A stretch of 23,558 bases of DNA from Burkholderiales bacterium (GCA_016791285.1 JAEUMX010000178.1:1-23558); one strand, 5' to 3'; shown: positions 7,108 to 15,567, counted from the stretch's first letter. Numbers and translations are program-made. The notes: generated by a model from the letters alone, not told the origin.

Positions 7108-9846
7108 TCAGCCCGTCGCACCGAGCCCGGCTGCGACGCAGTTGATGGAGAGCAGGAGCGCCGCCTTGAACGCCTCCTTCTCGTGGCCCTCGGGCGCTGC
7201 GCGAAACCTGCGCAAGAGCTCGATCTGCTCGCGGTTCACCTGGTTGACGGTGGGCAGTCGGTGCGCCAGCCGCGCGCGGAAATCGGGAAACCGCCCGGCC
7301 AGAGCGGACTCGCCCGTGATCGCGAGCAGGCTCTCGCGCGTGAGCGCGTATTCGTCGCGCACGAGCCCGAAGATCTCGTCCCGCAGCGTCGCGTCCGGCA
7401 CCAGTTCCGCGTAGAGTCGGGCGACTTCCAGATCCACCACTGCCAGCGTCTTCTCCGCTTCGTCCAGCACCAGCCGGAACAGCCGTGATTCCCGGAACAT
7501 GCGCGCGAGGAGCCGCTCGCCCGCGCTGCCGCGGACCTGGGCGAATGCGGCCAGGCCGCTGCCCAGGCCGAACCAGCCGGTGATGACATGGCGATTCTGC
7601 GACCAGGCGAACACCCAGGGAATCGCGCGCAGCTCCGCCAGCGTTTTCGCACCGAAGCGGCGCGCCGGGCGCGAGCCGATGTTGAGGAGCGAGATCTCTT
7701 CCAGCGGGCTGGCTGCCTGCAGGTAGGTGACGAGCCCCGGGTGCGCCGCCAGGCGCAGGTACCCCGCGCGCGCGGCGCCCGCCAGCGCTTCCATTGCGTC
7801 GTCGAATGCCGGCACCGGCTGGAGCTCGGGCTCGCGCTCCGACTTGAGGGCGTGCTCCAGCACGCTCGCCGCGAGCAATTCCACCTGGTAGGCGGCCGTG
7901 CCGCGGTTCGCGTACTTGAGCGACACCACCTCGCCCTGCTCGGTCAGCCGGAAGCGGCCGCGGATCGAGCCGGCCGGCTGGGCGGCGATGGCGCGTCCGG
8001 CCGGGATGCCGCCGCGGCTCACGGACCCGCCACGCCCGTGGAAGAAGGCGACGGTGACGCCGCGCTCCTCGCCGACCTGCGAGAGCAGCGTCTGGGCCTT
8101 GGCGAGCTCCCAGTTGGAAGGCAGAAAGCCGCCGTCCTTGTTGGAGTCGGAGTAGCCGATCATGACTTCCTGCAGTCCGCCCTGAGCCGAGAGGCTGCGG
8201 CGCACGAGCGGTATCGCCAGCAGGTCGCGCATGACGGCGGGCGCACAGCGCAGATCGTCGATGGTCTCGAAGAGCGGCATGATCGGCAGCGTGCAGCGCT
8301 CGACCCCGGCCGGGTCGGCGAAGAGCCCGGCTTCCTTCGCCAGCAGGTAGACGCCCAGGATGTCGGAGGCGTGCCGCGTCATGCTCAGGATGAAGCTGCC
8401 GAAGGCATCGCGGTCGGTGACGCGGCGCATCTCGCGCACCAGACGAAAAAGACCCATGGTTTCCTGCGCGGTCGACGTCAGCGCGCCGAGATCGCGGGGT
8501 TCCCGCAGCGGCCGCTCGAGCTCGGCGAGCAGCCAGGTGCGCCACGCGGGGGAATCGTGCGCCGGCGGCTGCGCCGTCGGGTCGGCCGCGGACAGGCGCC
8601 ACAGCTCCTGCAGCGCTTCGGTGGTGCGGGTGGAGTTCTCGCGCAGGTCGAGGCGCGCCGTGCAGAAGCGAAAGGTTTCCACCTGCCGTCTGATCGGCCG
8701 CACCAGCGCGCGGGCGAGCGCCGGGGCGCGTGCCGCGTCGAGCGCCTGTTCCATCGCCCGCAGGTCCTCGACGAGGCCGTCCGCGGAGCTGTAGCCGCGG
8801 CCTACCGGCACCGGCTCGCTGCGCTCGGCGCAGGCGATCGTGAGGTCGAGACGCTCGAGCATGCACATCGCGAACTGGCGGAACGGCTCGCCCGGATTGC
8901 GTGCGGTGAGCTGGTCGGCGGCGCCGCTCTGGGCGAGTGCCAGCTGGAGCCGATCGCGGAAGTCCTCGGGGATCGCGAGCAGACGCTCGCTGATGGAAAG
9001 CGAACGCGCCAGCTCCACGAGCTTGTGGCGGTGGCGCTGCAGACTCGCGAGACGGTATTCGCCGAGTGCGCCGCGCGTGACCGCATTGGTGACGAACGGA
9101 TTGCCGTCGCGGTCGCCACCGATCCAGGAGCCGAGCTCGAAGAACGGCGGCGCCTCGAACTGCGCACCGGGGTAGTGCTCTGCGGCTGCCTCTTCGAGCT
9201 TGCCGAGCAGATCGGGCACCACGTCGAACAGCGTCTCGTTGAAGAAGTGCAGCCCCCAGAATATCTCCTGTGCGACCTGGGGTTTTTCGAGCCGCAGGTC
9301 GCCCGTCAGCAGCAGCACCTCGATCTCGTTGCGCAGGCTGTCCTCGACGCCGCGGCGCTCGCGCGCGGTCCAGCGCGGTGACTGGTGATCGAGCAGCAGC
9401 CGGTAGATGCGACGCAGGCGCTCGAGCACGGTGACCCGCTTCGCCTCGGTTGGGTGCGCGGTGATCACGGGCCGCACGTGCAGACTGCGCACCAGCGCGT
9501 GCAGCGCCTCGGGGCTCACGCCGGCGGCAGCGGCTGCGGCCACCACGAACTGCAGAGTGCCCGGAACCTGGCTGCGTCCGCGCTCGGCCTCGAGCGCACG
9601 GCGGCGCGCCATGCCGCCGTTTTCCTCGGCGATGTTGAGAAGCTGGAACAGGATCGCCTGCGCGTGCAGCAGCCGCGCCAGCGTGTGCGGCGGCAGACCG
9701 GAAGGCGGCAGGTCGCCGCGCAGGACGGACGCGACCTGCGGCTCGTGGCGCGACGCTACCTCCAGCAGCAGGCGAGCGAGCAGCGCCAGGGCGTCGCGGG
9801 TCGTGGGGTCCTCGTTCGCGTGCGGCGGAGCACTGTGGGTCGTCAT
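7108..9846 (-). CDS. ppc: Phosphoenolpyruvate carboxylase
   Basis: The 912-residue protein is a full-length bacterial PEP carboxylase, which makes oxaloacetate from PEP and bicarbonate. Landmarks are RPVITAHPTEAKR with catalytic H131, GSWIGGDRDGNPFVT (239-253), GYSDSNKDGGF near residue 565 and the mobile loop FFHGRGGSVSRGG near residue 600. The C-terminus ends GLGATG rather than the common RNTG. The ATG at 9846 (MTTHSAPPHANED) is chosen over upstream frames that overlap mtkB; it lies 34 bases after the mtkB stop. Linkage to malate-CoA ligase and malyl-CoA lyase matches the serine-cycle ppc of methylotrophs, where the enzyme commits C3 units to malate. It is probably the last gene of an mtkA-mtkB-ppc operon. 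Confidence 0.96.
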   Translation of the reverse strand: MTTHSAPPHANEDPTTRDALALLARLLLEVASRHEPQVASVLRGDLPPSGLPPHTLARLLHAQAILFQLLNIAEENGGMARRRALEAERGRSQVPGTLQFVVAAAAAAGVSPEALHALVRSLHVRPVITAHPTEAKRVTVLERLRRIYRLLLDHQSPRWTARERRGVEDSLRNEIEVLLLTGDLRLEKPQVAQEIFWGLHFFNETLFDVVPDLLGKLEEAAAEHYPGAQFEAPPFFELGSWIGGDRDGNPFVTNAVTRGALGEYRLASLQRHRHKLVELARSLSISERLLAIPEDFRDRLQLALAQSGAADQLTARNPGEPFRQFAMCMLERLDLTIACAERSEPVPVGRGYSSADGLVEDLRAMEQALDAARAPALARALVRPIRRQVETFRFCTARLDLRENSTRTTEALQELWRLSAADPTAQPPAHDSPAWRTWLLAELERPLREPRDLGALTSTAQETMGLFRLVREMRRVTDRDAFGSFILSMTRHASDILGVYLLAKEAGLFADPAGVERCTLPIMPLFETIDDLRCAPAVMRDLLAIPLVRRSLSAQGGLQEVMIGYSDSNKDGGFLPSNWELAKAQTLLSQVGEERGVTVAFFHGRGGSVSRGGIPAGRAIAAQPAGSIRGRFRLTEQGEVVSLKYANRGTAAYQVELLAASVLEHALKSEREPELQPVPAFDDAMEALAGAARAGYLRLAAHPGLVTYLQAASPLEEISLLNIGSRPARRFGAKTLAELRAIPWVFAWSQNRHVITGWFGLGSGLAAFAQVRGSAGERLLARMFRESRLFRLVLDEAEKTLAVVDLEVARLYAELVPDATLRDEIFGLVRDEYALTRESLLAITGESALAGRFPDFRARLAHRLPTVNQVNREQIELLRRFRAAPEGHEKEAFKAALLLSINCVAAGLGATG

Positions 9847-9880
9847 GGCAGTGGCACGGCGCCGTTGGTGGGGCCTTGCC

Positions 9881-10774
9881 TCAGCGCTTGCGGGCCGCCA
9901 GGACCTGGGCGACCGTGCTGCCAAACTCGCTGGGGGCCGGCACGATGGTGATGTCGGCACCGCGCAGGAACTCGGTCTTCTCCGGCGCGCTCTCGCCCGC
10001 GGTGGAGATGATCGCACCCGCGTGCCCCATGCGACGGCCCTTTGGCGCCGTCATGCCGGCGATGTAGCCGATCACGGGCTTCGTCATGTTCTCCTTCGCC
10101 CAGACCGCGGCCTCCACTTCCTGCGGTCCGCCGATCTCGCCGATCATCAGGACCGCCTCCGTCTCCGGGTCCTTCTCGAAGAGCTTGAGGTGGTCGAGGA
10201 ACGAGCTGCCGTTGATGGGATCACCGCCGATGCCGACGCTGGTCGAGATGCCGATGCCGAGCGCCTTCATCTGCGATGCGGCTTCGTAGCCGAGCGTGCC
10301 CGAGCGCGACACGATGCCGACGCGCCCTTCCTGGTAGATGTGGCCCGGCATGATGCCGAGCATCGCCTTGCCGGGGCTGATGACGCCGGCGCAGTTCGGA
10401 CCGCACATGATCATGCGCTGTTCTTTCGGGTAGCGGCGCAGGTAGCGCTTGACCCGCATCATGTCCTGCGCCGGAATGCCGTCGGTGATGGAAACGAGGA
10501 AGCGGATGCCCGCGTCGGCCGCCTCCATGATGGCGTCGGCGCAGAAGGCGGGAGCGACGAACGTGATGCTGGTGTTGGCGCCGGTGGCGGCGACCGCCTC
10601 CTTCACCGTGTCGAAGACGGGCAGACCGAGGTGCTTGCTGCCGCCCTTGCCGGGCGTGACGCCGCCGACTACCTGGGTGCCGTATTCGATCGCTTCCTTC
10701 GCGTGGAACGTACCCTTTTCCCCGGTGAAGCCCTGAATCAGGATTCGGCTGCTCTTGTCGATGAGAATGGCCAT
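9881..10774 (-). CDS. mtkB: Malate-CoA ligase (malate thiokinase) alpha subunit, SucD-like
   Basis: The 297-residue protein is a succinyl-CoA-synthetase alpha-type subunit: CoA-binding Rossmann domain near the N-terminus (IQGFTGEKGTFHAKEAIEYG, GGVTPGKGG), CGPNCAGVISPGK, and the phosphohistidine loop KGRRMGHAGAI with H251. With the beta subunit it activates a dicarboxylate with CoA and ATP through a phosphohistidine. It is called malate-CoA ligase rather than succinyl-CoA ligase because it sits with ppc and malyl-CoA lyase, the serine-cycle arrangement, and because the ISTAGESAPEKTEFL segment after the histidine resembles MtkB as recalled. Plain sucCD cannot be excluded by sequence alone. GAGGAA lies before the ATG, 17 bases after the mtkA stop. 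Confidence 0.9.
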   Translation of the reverse strand: MAILIDKSSRILIQGFTGEKGTFHAKEAIEYGTQVVGGVTPGKGGSKHLGLPVFDTVKEAVAATGANTSITFVAPAFCADAIMEAADAGIRFLVSITDGIPAQDMMRVKRYLRRYPKEQRMIMCGPNCAGVISPGKAMLGIMPGHIYQEGRVGIVSRSGTLGYEAASQMKALGIGISTSVGIGGDPINGSSFLDHLKLFEKDPETEAVLMIGEIGGPQEVEAAVWAKENMTKPVIGYIAGMTAPKGRRMGHAGAIISTAGESAPEKTEFLRGADITIVPAPSEFGSTVAQVLAARKR

Positions 10775-10791
10775 GGGTCTTGTTCCTCGCC

Positions 10792-11958
10792 TCAGTTGGC
10801 TTTGGCCGCAGCCACGGCCTTGTTGGCGGCATCGGCGAGGTCCTCGGCGATGATGAGCGGCAGCCCGCTCTCGCGCACGATCCTCTGGCCGGCCTCGACG
10901 TTCGTGCCGGCGAGTCGGACCACCACGGGCACCCTGATGTCGAGCTCGCGGAATGCTTTCACCACGCCTTCCGCCACCCAGTCGCAGCGGTTGATGCCGG
11001 CGAAGATGTTGACCAGCACCGCCTTCACGTTGCGGTCGGAGAGCACCACCGAGAACGCGTTCTTCACCCGTTCCGCCGAGGCGCCGCCGCCCACGTCGAG
11101 GAAGTTCGCCGGGTTGCCGCCCGCGAACTTGATCATGTCGAGGGTGGCCATCGCCAGCCCGGCGCCGTTGATGAGGCAGCCGATGTCGCCGTCCAGGCCG
11201 ACGTAGGAGAGGTCGTACTGCGCTGCCGCAACCTCGCGCGGGTCCTCCTGCGAGGGGTCGCGCATCGCGCCGACGTTGCGCTGCCGGAAGAGCGCGTTGT
11301 CGTCGAACGACATCTTGGCGTCGAGGGCCAGGATGCGTTCGTCCTTGGTGATCACCATGGGATTGATTTCGAGCATCGTGGCGTCGAGCCTGCGGAAGGC
11401 GCGATAGGCGCCCAGCATGAGCTTGACGGCGGCGGCCACCTGCTTGATGTTGAGGCCGAGTCCGAACGCGAGCTCGCGCGCCTCGAAGGCGAGCAGCCCG
11501 ACCGCCGGCTCGACCACGACCTGCAGGATCTTTTCCGGTGCCGACCGGGCGAGTTCCTCGATCTCCATGCCGCCTTCGGCCGAAGCGATGATGCGCACGC
11601 GCTCCGCCTTGCGGTCGAGCACGATGCCGAAGTAGAGTTCGCGCTCGAAGGGCTCGGCGACCTCGACGTACACCCGCTGCACCGGCTTGCCCTCGGGTCC
11701 GGTCTGGATCGTCACGAGCTTCGAGCCGAGCAGGTTCTTGGCTGCCTCGTGCACGTCGTGATAGGTGCGGCAGAGCTTGATGCCGCCTGCCTTGCCGCGG
11801 GCGCCCGAATGCACCTGCGCCTTCACCGCCCAGTGCCAGCCGCCCAGCTCGGTCGCACAATAGACGGCCTGATCGGGACTGTAGGCCGCCATGCCGCGCG
11901 GTACCGGCACCCCGAAGCCCGACAGCAGTTCCTTTGCCTGATACTCGTGAATATCCAT
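10792..11958 (-). CDS. mtkA: Malate-CoA ligase (malate thiokinase) beta subunit, SucC-like
   Basis: The 388-residue protein begins [20 protein letters not shown], the hallmark of ATP-grasp beta subunits of acyl-CoA synthetases. It continues with [20 protein letters not shown], the metal/nucleotide motif [13 protein letters not shown], and the ligase domain blocks [17 protein letters not shown] and FLDVGGGA. The enzyme forms malyl-CoA from malate, CoA and ATP in the cytoplasm and is the first step of the acetyl-CoA-releasing branch of the serine cycle. A good ribosome binding site (GAGGAG) precedes the ATG at 11958. It is the promoter-proximal gene of mtkA-mtkB-ppc and diverges from mcl. The succinyl-CoA ligase alternative is disfavoured only by context. 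Confidence 0.9.
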   Translation of the reverse strand: MDIHEYQAKELLSGFGVPVPRGMAAYSPDQAVYCATELGGWHWAVKAQVHSGARGKAGGIKLCRTYHDVHEAAKNLLGSKLVTIQTGPEGKPVQRVYVEVAEPFERELYFGIVLDRKAERVRIIASAEGGMEIEELARSAPEKILQVVVEPAVGLLAFEARELAFGLGLNIKQVAAAVKLMLGAYRAFRRLDATMLEINPMVITKDERILALDAKMSFDDNALFRQRNVGAMRDPSQEDPREVAAAQYDLSYVGLDGDIGCLINGAGLAMATLDMIKFAGGNPANFLDVGGGASAERVKNAFSVVLSDRNVKAVLVNIFAGINRCDWVAEGVVKAFRELDIRVPVVVRLAGTNVEAGQRIVRESGLPLIIAEDLADAANKAVAAAKAN

Positions 11959-11985
11959 TCCATCTCCTCGGTTGTTCGCCCTGGA

Positions 11986-12016
11986 TTTATGAACACTGCC
12001 GTCGAGAGCCTGTCAA
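11986..12016 (-). promoter_or_regulatory. Candidate sigma-70 promoter for mtkA-mtkB-ppc
   Basis: Read on the minus strand, a perfect TTGACA (12016-12011) is followed after 19 bases by CATAAA (11991-11986), four of six matches to the -10 consensus. Transcription would begin near 11979, giving a leader of about 20 bases that contains GAGGAG. The 19-base spacing is longer than optimal, which would suit an activator-dependent promoter. The remaining mtkA-mcl intergenic DNA (12017-12210) should hold the mcl promoter, but no clear pair was recognised there. Confidence 0.45.
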
Positions 12017-12210
12017 GGAGACCGGCACGGGCGTATGTTTGCTGCAGCGTGGATTCTTCGTGAGTGGCGGGGCTCGCGCAATCACGGTTTCTGATTCCTA
12101 CGATAAGAGGCTTTGCATGTTCTTAAGTCTCCACATCAGGTAGCTTTGGCGGCGCGGGTCATCATCGGCCGCATACGATCCCTCAAGACCCAGAACCCGG
12201 AGACAACACC

Positions 12211-13188
12211 ATGAGTTTCACACTCGTCGAACAGGCCACGCCGCGCCTGCATCGCTCGGAGCTGGCCGTGCCCGGCTCGAACCCCGGCGCCTTCGACAAG
12301 GCGGCGAAATCCGCCGCCGACATCGTCTTCCTCGATCTCGAGGACGCGGTGGCACCCGACGACAAGGATCAGGCGCGCAAGAACATCGTGCAGGCGCTGA
12401 ACGACATAGACTGGGGCTCGAAGACCATGATGGTCCGCATCAACGGTCTCGATACCCACTACATGTATCGCGACGTGGTCGACGTCGTGGAGAACTGCCC
12501 GCGACTCGACATGCTGCTGATCCCGAAGGTCGGTGTACCGCAGGACGTTTACGCCATCGACGTGCTGGTGACGCAGATCGAAGCCGCGAAGAAGCGCACC
12601 AAGCGCCTGGGCTTCGAGGTGCTGATCGAGACCGCGCTCGGCATGGCCAACGTCGAGGCGATCGCGCAGTCGAGCCGGCGGCTGGAGGCGATGAGCTTCG
12701 GCGTGGCGGACTACGCGGCCTCGACCCGCGCGCGCACGACGGTGATCGGCGGGGTGAATCGCGACTTCGGCGTGCTCACCGACAAGAACGAAAAGGGTGA
12801 GCGCGATTACTTCTGGATGGACCCGTGGCATGGCGCGCAGACGCGCATGCTGGTGGCGTGTCGGGCGTACGGCCTGCGGCCGATCGACGGACCCTTCGGC
12901 GACTTCGGCGACCCGGATGCGTTTATTGCGGCGGCGAGGCGCGCAGCGGTGTTAGGCTACGAGGGCAAGTGGGCGATCCACCCGTCCCAGATCGAGCTCG
13001 CGAACCAGGTCTTCACGCCGTCGGAGGCCGAGATCACCCGGGCGCGCCGCATCCTCGACGCGATGGCGCAGGCGGCGAAGGACGGCAAGGGTGCGGTCTC
13101 GCTGGACGGACGCCTGATCGATATCGCGAGCATCCGCATGGCCGAAGCGCTGCTCGCCAAGGCCGACGCGATCGCCGGGGCGGCATAG
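12211..13188 (+). CDS. mcl: L-malyl-CoA/beta-methylmalyl-CoA lyase
   Basis: The 325-residue protein belongs to the HpcH/HpaI-CitE aldolase superfamily in its malyl-CoA lyase form. It shows HRSELAVPGSNPGAF, the LDLEDAVAPDDKDQAR block, VRINGLDTHY with catalytic R76, EVLIETALGMANVEAIA with probable Mg ligand E140, and FGVADYAAS with D167. A characteristic insertion (GGVNRDFGVLTDKNEKGERD) and GKWAIHPSQIELAN follow. It cleaves malyl-CoA to glyoxylate and acetyl-CoA, the reaction after malate-CoA ligase, whose genes diverge from it across 252 bases. Length equals that of methylotroph Mcl proteins. CGGAGAC lies about 10 bases before the ATG. The gene may be co-regulated with mtkA through the shared intergenic region. 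Confidence 0.95.
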   Translation: MSFTLVEQATPRLHRSELAVPGSNPGAFDKAAKSAADIVFLDLEDAVAPDDKDQARKNIVQALNDIDWGSKTMMVRINGLDTHYMYRDVVDVVENCPRLDMLLIPKVGVPQDVYAIDVLVTQIEAAKKRTKRLGFEVLIETALGMANVEAIAQSSRRLEAMSFGVADYAASTRARTTVIGGVNRDFGVLTDKNEKGERDYFWMDPWHGAQTRMLVACRAYGLRPIDGPFGDFGDPDAFIAAARRAAVLGYEGKWAIHPSQIELANQVFTPSEAEITRARRILDAMAQAAKDGKGAVSLDGRLIDIASIRMAEALLAKADAIAGAA

Positions 13189-13206
13189 GTTCGACGCACA
13201 CGCCGT

Positions 13207-13231
13207 GCGGACGGCGCTCGCAGCCGTCCGC
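13207..13231 (+). promoter_or_regulatory. Perfect 9-bp GC-rich hairpin between mcl and the TerB-like gene
   Basis: GCGGACGGC (13207-13215) pairs perfectly with GCCGTCCGC (13223-13231) across a 7-base loop. It lies 18 bases after the mcl stop and 10 bases before the AGGGAGGA ribosome binding site of the next gene. There is no T-run, so it is more likely an mRNA-stabilising or processing hairpin separating two cistrons than a Rho-independent terminator. Confidence 0.45.
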
Positions 13232-13255
13232 GGCAACCGGCAGGGAGGAATCATC

Positions 13256-13669
13256 ATGAGACGCTATACGCAGAACAGCCCCGAAGCCATGGCCCGCATC
13301 GTCGCACTGGTGATGCTCGCGGATGCCGATTTCGACGATTGCGAAGTGGAAATGCTCGACCGCCTCGGCATCTACGAGCGGATCGGCGCCAGCCGCCCGA
13401 CGTTCATCCGGGTCGTGCAGGAGTACTTCGAGGATCTGCTCCGGGATCACACCGGCGACCGGGTTCCGCTCCTGGACGCGCAGCGCCTCGAAGCGGTGCT
13501 CGATGCCGTGGACGACCCGAAGAAGCGCGTCGATCTGGCGGCCATCATGCTGAGCCTCATCAGCGCCGACGGCAATATGAACGACGCGGAGCTCGCCACC
13601 TTGCGCCACGTGCTGGAGCATTGGGGCCTCACCCTGGACGAGATCGAGGCGAATCTGCAGCGGATGTGA
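13256..13669 (+). CDS. TerB-like (tellurite-resistance TerB fold) protein
   Basis: The 137-residue helical protein has the two related acidic helices typical of the TerB fold: ALVMLADADFDDCEVEML (residues 17-34) and SLISADGNMNDAELATLRHV near residues 99-118. In TerB these Asp/Glu clusters bind metal. Single-domain TerB-like proteins are widespread and mostly uncharacterised, so tellurite resistance itself is not implied; no other ter genes are present. The ATG at 13256 follows a very strong AGGGAGGA; an in-frame ATG at 13205 falls on the hairpin and was rejected. It may be cotranscribed with mcl, with the hairpin between them, but a functional link with the serine cycle is not evident. Confidence 0.8.
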   Translation: MRRYTQNSPEAMARIVALVMLADADFDDCEVEMLDRLGIYERIGASRPTFIRVVQEYFEDLLRDHTGDRVPLLDAQRLEAVLDAVDDPKKRVDLAAIMLSLISADGNMNDAELATLRHVLEHWGLTLDEIEANLQRM

Positions 13670-13754
13670 CGCCGGGCTTCGGGTTCGGGGGCATCGCGTG
13701 TCGCGCAGCACGTAGGGACAGGTTGGGGTGTTGATTCGCCGTATCGCGGATCAT

Positions 13755-15482
13755 TCACACGAACGCTGTCGCCAGCTCCGCCGCACTTAGCACGCGTCGC
13801 GGCTCGCCGCGACCACCGAGCCGCTGCATCAACAATGAAAGCTCGCTCGGACTGTTCTGCTCCACGCATACCAGGGCAAGCTTGCCGTCACCACGCGCAT
13901 TTCCCGCTTGCCGCGCACTTTCCCACGAGCGCTCCAACGTTGCGCCGAGCAGCCTCAGATCAGTGGATTTGTCGACGACGAGAACGATCGACTCGGTCGG
14001 CAGCCGCAGCAGAAGCTGCTGCAGTTCGAAGACGCAGCCCTGGTTCTGCTGCGAGAAGCTGCGCACGTCCATCAGAACGCAATCGCTCGCATCGAGCAAC
14101 GCCTGCACCGCGGGGCGCCAGGTATCGTCGTGACAGTACACGTCGTTCACGCGAAAGCGCCCATCCGGATCACGCTCGCAGTCGAGCCGCGCCATGCGTG
14201 CTGGCACATCCGCGGCGCTGGCCACGTACTGCGTGTCGAGTGCGCCGCTCAGGAGCTTTAGCATGTCGCCCGGATCTGCGGTGCGGCTCGCGAGATCGAC
14301 GCCTGCGATGAGCTGCACCGGTCCGCGGAAGCGCCACGCTTGTGCGAGCTTGTCGAACAGCGATTCCGTGCGCGACTGGTAGCCGAACACGCGCAGGAGC
14401 AGTAAGCGCTTTCCTGCCTCGCCGCGAATCCGCGAACGAAGTGCGAAAGCGACGACGATGCGGTAGGCCGCGAAGGCTGCCACTGCGCCGGCGATCGCGC
14501 CCAACCCGAACTTGCTGGACAGCAGGACTGCTTGCTCGGCGGCGACGATCGCCCACCAGCAATCGACGATCAGCTGCACGTCGCTGAAGCGCTTGCGCTC
14601 GAAACGACCGGCGAGCCCGCGCAGCAGCAGCCACGCGAGCAGACCCACCGGCAGGCTCAGCAGGAGGAAGAGCCCGAAATACATCACGGGCACGGACGCC
14701 AGCCCAGCCAGGTGCAGGATGAAGCCACGCACTGCGGTGATGTCGAACACCCAGATCAGAAGCTCGCGAAAGAGCATGAGCGAGAAGCCGAACGCGAGCG
14801 TGCCGGCCAGCGCGAGCGGCATGACCGCCCGGATGCGCCGCCAACCGGAGATCAGAATGAGGAAGAGGGGCACCGAGACTGTCCAGCCGAGGCTCAGCAC
14901 CAGCCAATACACGTTGGTGATCGGCGCCGTGTTGAAGGTGCCGCGCAGCACCTGTCCTGCAAGCGTGAACAGAGCAATGCACGCAATCCCGATGACGAGG
15001 TACCAGCCGACGAAACGGACCAGCGTACGGCGATCCAGCACGAGCAGCGCTGCCAGCGTCGGGATCACCGGCCAGGTGTTTTCCCACCAGCGTCCGAGCC
15101 ACGCCACCCACGGAAGACTCTGTTCCTGCCAGGCGAGCTGCAGCGTAGTGATGACGAGCGAATAGCACGCGGCGCCCAGTCCATACGCGACCAGGAGACG
15201 CCGGCGCATGGGCATTTCCTGCTCGGAAGATGGTGCGATGGACCGCTCCTCAGCGGACTCGAACAGCGCGAACGACAACTCCGCCGGGGACCCCGGTTCC
15301 GCGGGATCGACGCTCGGTTGTCGGGGATCTGTCGCGGCGACCTCGGTGCTCTTCCCGCAGCGGCGCATCAGCGTCTGCACCGAGCGGCGAAACCACAGGA
15401 GCGCGAGAAGGGACAGCAGTGCCGCGTCGAGAATGGACACCAAGAAGACGTGCGCGAGCTTGCCGGAAAGCAGTCCGTCCAT
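13755..15482 (-). CDS. Polytopic membrane protein with C-terminal TIR-like domain
   Basis: The 575-residue protein starts with a membrane helix (residues 10-31), a charged loop rich in Pro/Glu/Ser (32-92), then about six or seven more helices up to roughly residue 350. The last 215 residues are soluble. They contain DASDCVLMDVRSFSQQNQGC then VFELQQL (464-490), which resembles the TIR-domain block where a cysteine-x-x-glutamate-leucine follows a serine/asparagine strand-end; E486 would be the catalytic-glutamate equivalent. That comparison is mine by eye. No family name is certain. ATG 15482 is preferred over ATG 15569/15566 because the extra N-terminus would be encoded by the inverted repeat and promoter. 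It diverges from the anchored protein and DUF4062-TPR genes, suggesting a joint signalling or effector role. Confidence 0.75.
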   Translation of the reverse strand: MDGLLSGKLAHVFLVSILDAALLSLLALLWFRRSVQTLMRRCGKSTEVAATDPRQPSVDPAEPGSPAELSFALFESAEERSIAPSSEQEMPMRRRLLVAYGLGAACYSLVITTLQLAWQEQSLPWVAWLGRWWENTWPVIPTLAALLVLDRRTLVRFVGWYLVIGIACIALFTLAGQVLRGTFNTAPITNVYWLVLSLGWTVSVPLFLILISGWRRIRAVMPLALAGTLAFGFSLMLFRELLIWVFDITAVRGFILHLAGLASVPVMYFGLFLLLSLPVGLLAWLLLRGLAGRFERKRFSDVQLIVDCWWAIVAAEQAVLLSSKFGLGAIAGAVAAFAAYRIVVAFALRSRIRGEAGKRLLLLRVFGYQSRTESLFDKLAQAWRFRGPVQLIAGVDLASRTADPGDMLKLLSGALDTQYVASAADVPARMARLDCERDPDGRFRVNDVYCHDDTWRPAVQALLDASDCVLMDVRSFSQQNQGCVFELQQLLLRLPTESIVLVVDKSTDLRLLGATLERSWESARQAGNARGDGKLALVCVEQNSPSELSLLMQRLGGRGEPRRVLSAAELATAFV

Positions 15483-15486
15483 TTGG

Positions 15487-15530
15487 GGAATCTCTGAACA
15501 GATCGCAGCGTGGACCTGTTCAGAGGTTCC
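15487..15530. promoter_or_regulatory. 15-bp inverted repeat (operator candidate) in the divergent promoter region
   Basis: GGAATCTCTGAACAG (15487-15501) and CTGTTCAGAGGTTCC (15516-15530) are inverted copies matching at 14 of 15 positions, separated by 14 bases. The inner 10 bases of each arm match perfectly. The element sits between the divergent start codons and covers the predicted leader of the minus-strand gene and the -35 position of the plus-strand promoter, as expected of an operator. Alternatively it is a hairpin in the minus-strand leader, or abutting ends of a decayed IS5-like element. Confidence 0.55.
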
Positions 15531-15533
15531 GCA

Positions 15534-15563
15534 GAGTATACTCGCCGGCGCACCGCATCTCAC
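15534..15563. promoter_or_regulatory. Divergent promoters sharing a palindromic -10 box
   Basis: GAGTATACTC (15534-15543) is a perfect palindrome that presents TATACT, five of six matches to the -10 consensus, on both strands. For the minus-strand membrane gene, GTGAGA (15563-15558) lies at an ideal 17-base spacing. The resulting transcript would start near 15528 and supports the ATG at 15482. For the plus strand, transcription would begin near 15549, 19 bases before ATG 15568, but the -35 position falls on the inverted-repeat arm and is poor, which suggests regulation through that site. Confidence 0.5.
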
Positions 15564-15567
15564 CATC

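Noticed and set aside
7588..9381. Long plus-strand frame opposite ppc
   Set aside because: Its composition is that of antisense DNA of a GC-rich gene, and ppc on the other strand is unmistakable.
9881..11860. Minus-strand 659-codon frame joining mtkB with sequence upstream
   Set aside because: The part above 10774 is the wrong frame of mtkA; mtkB starts at ATG 10774 with its own ribosome binding site.
14532..15497. Plus-strand frame opposite the membrane protein gene
   Set aside because: It is rich in Glu/Arg/Gln/His in a shadow pattern; the opposite strand has clear membrane helices.
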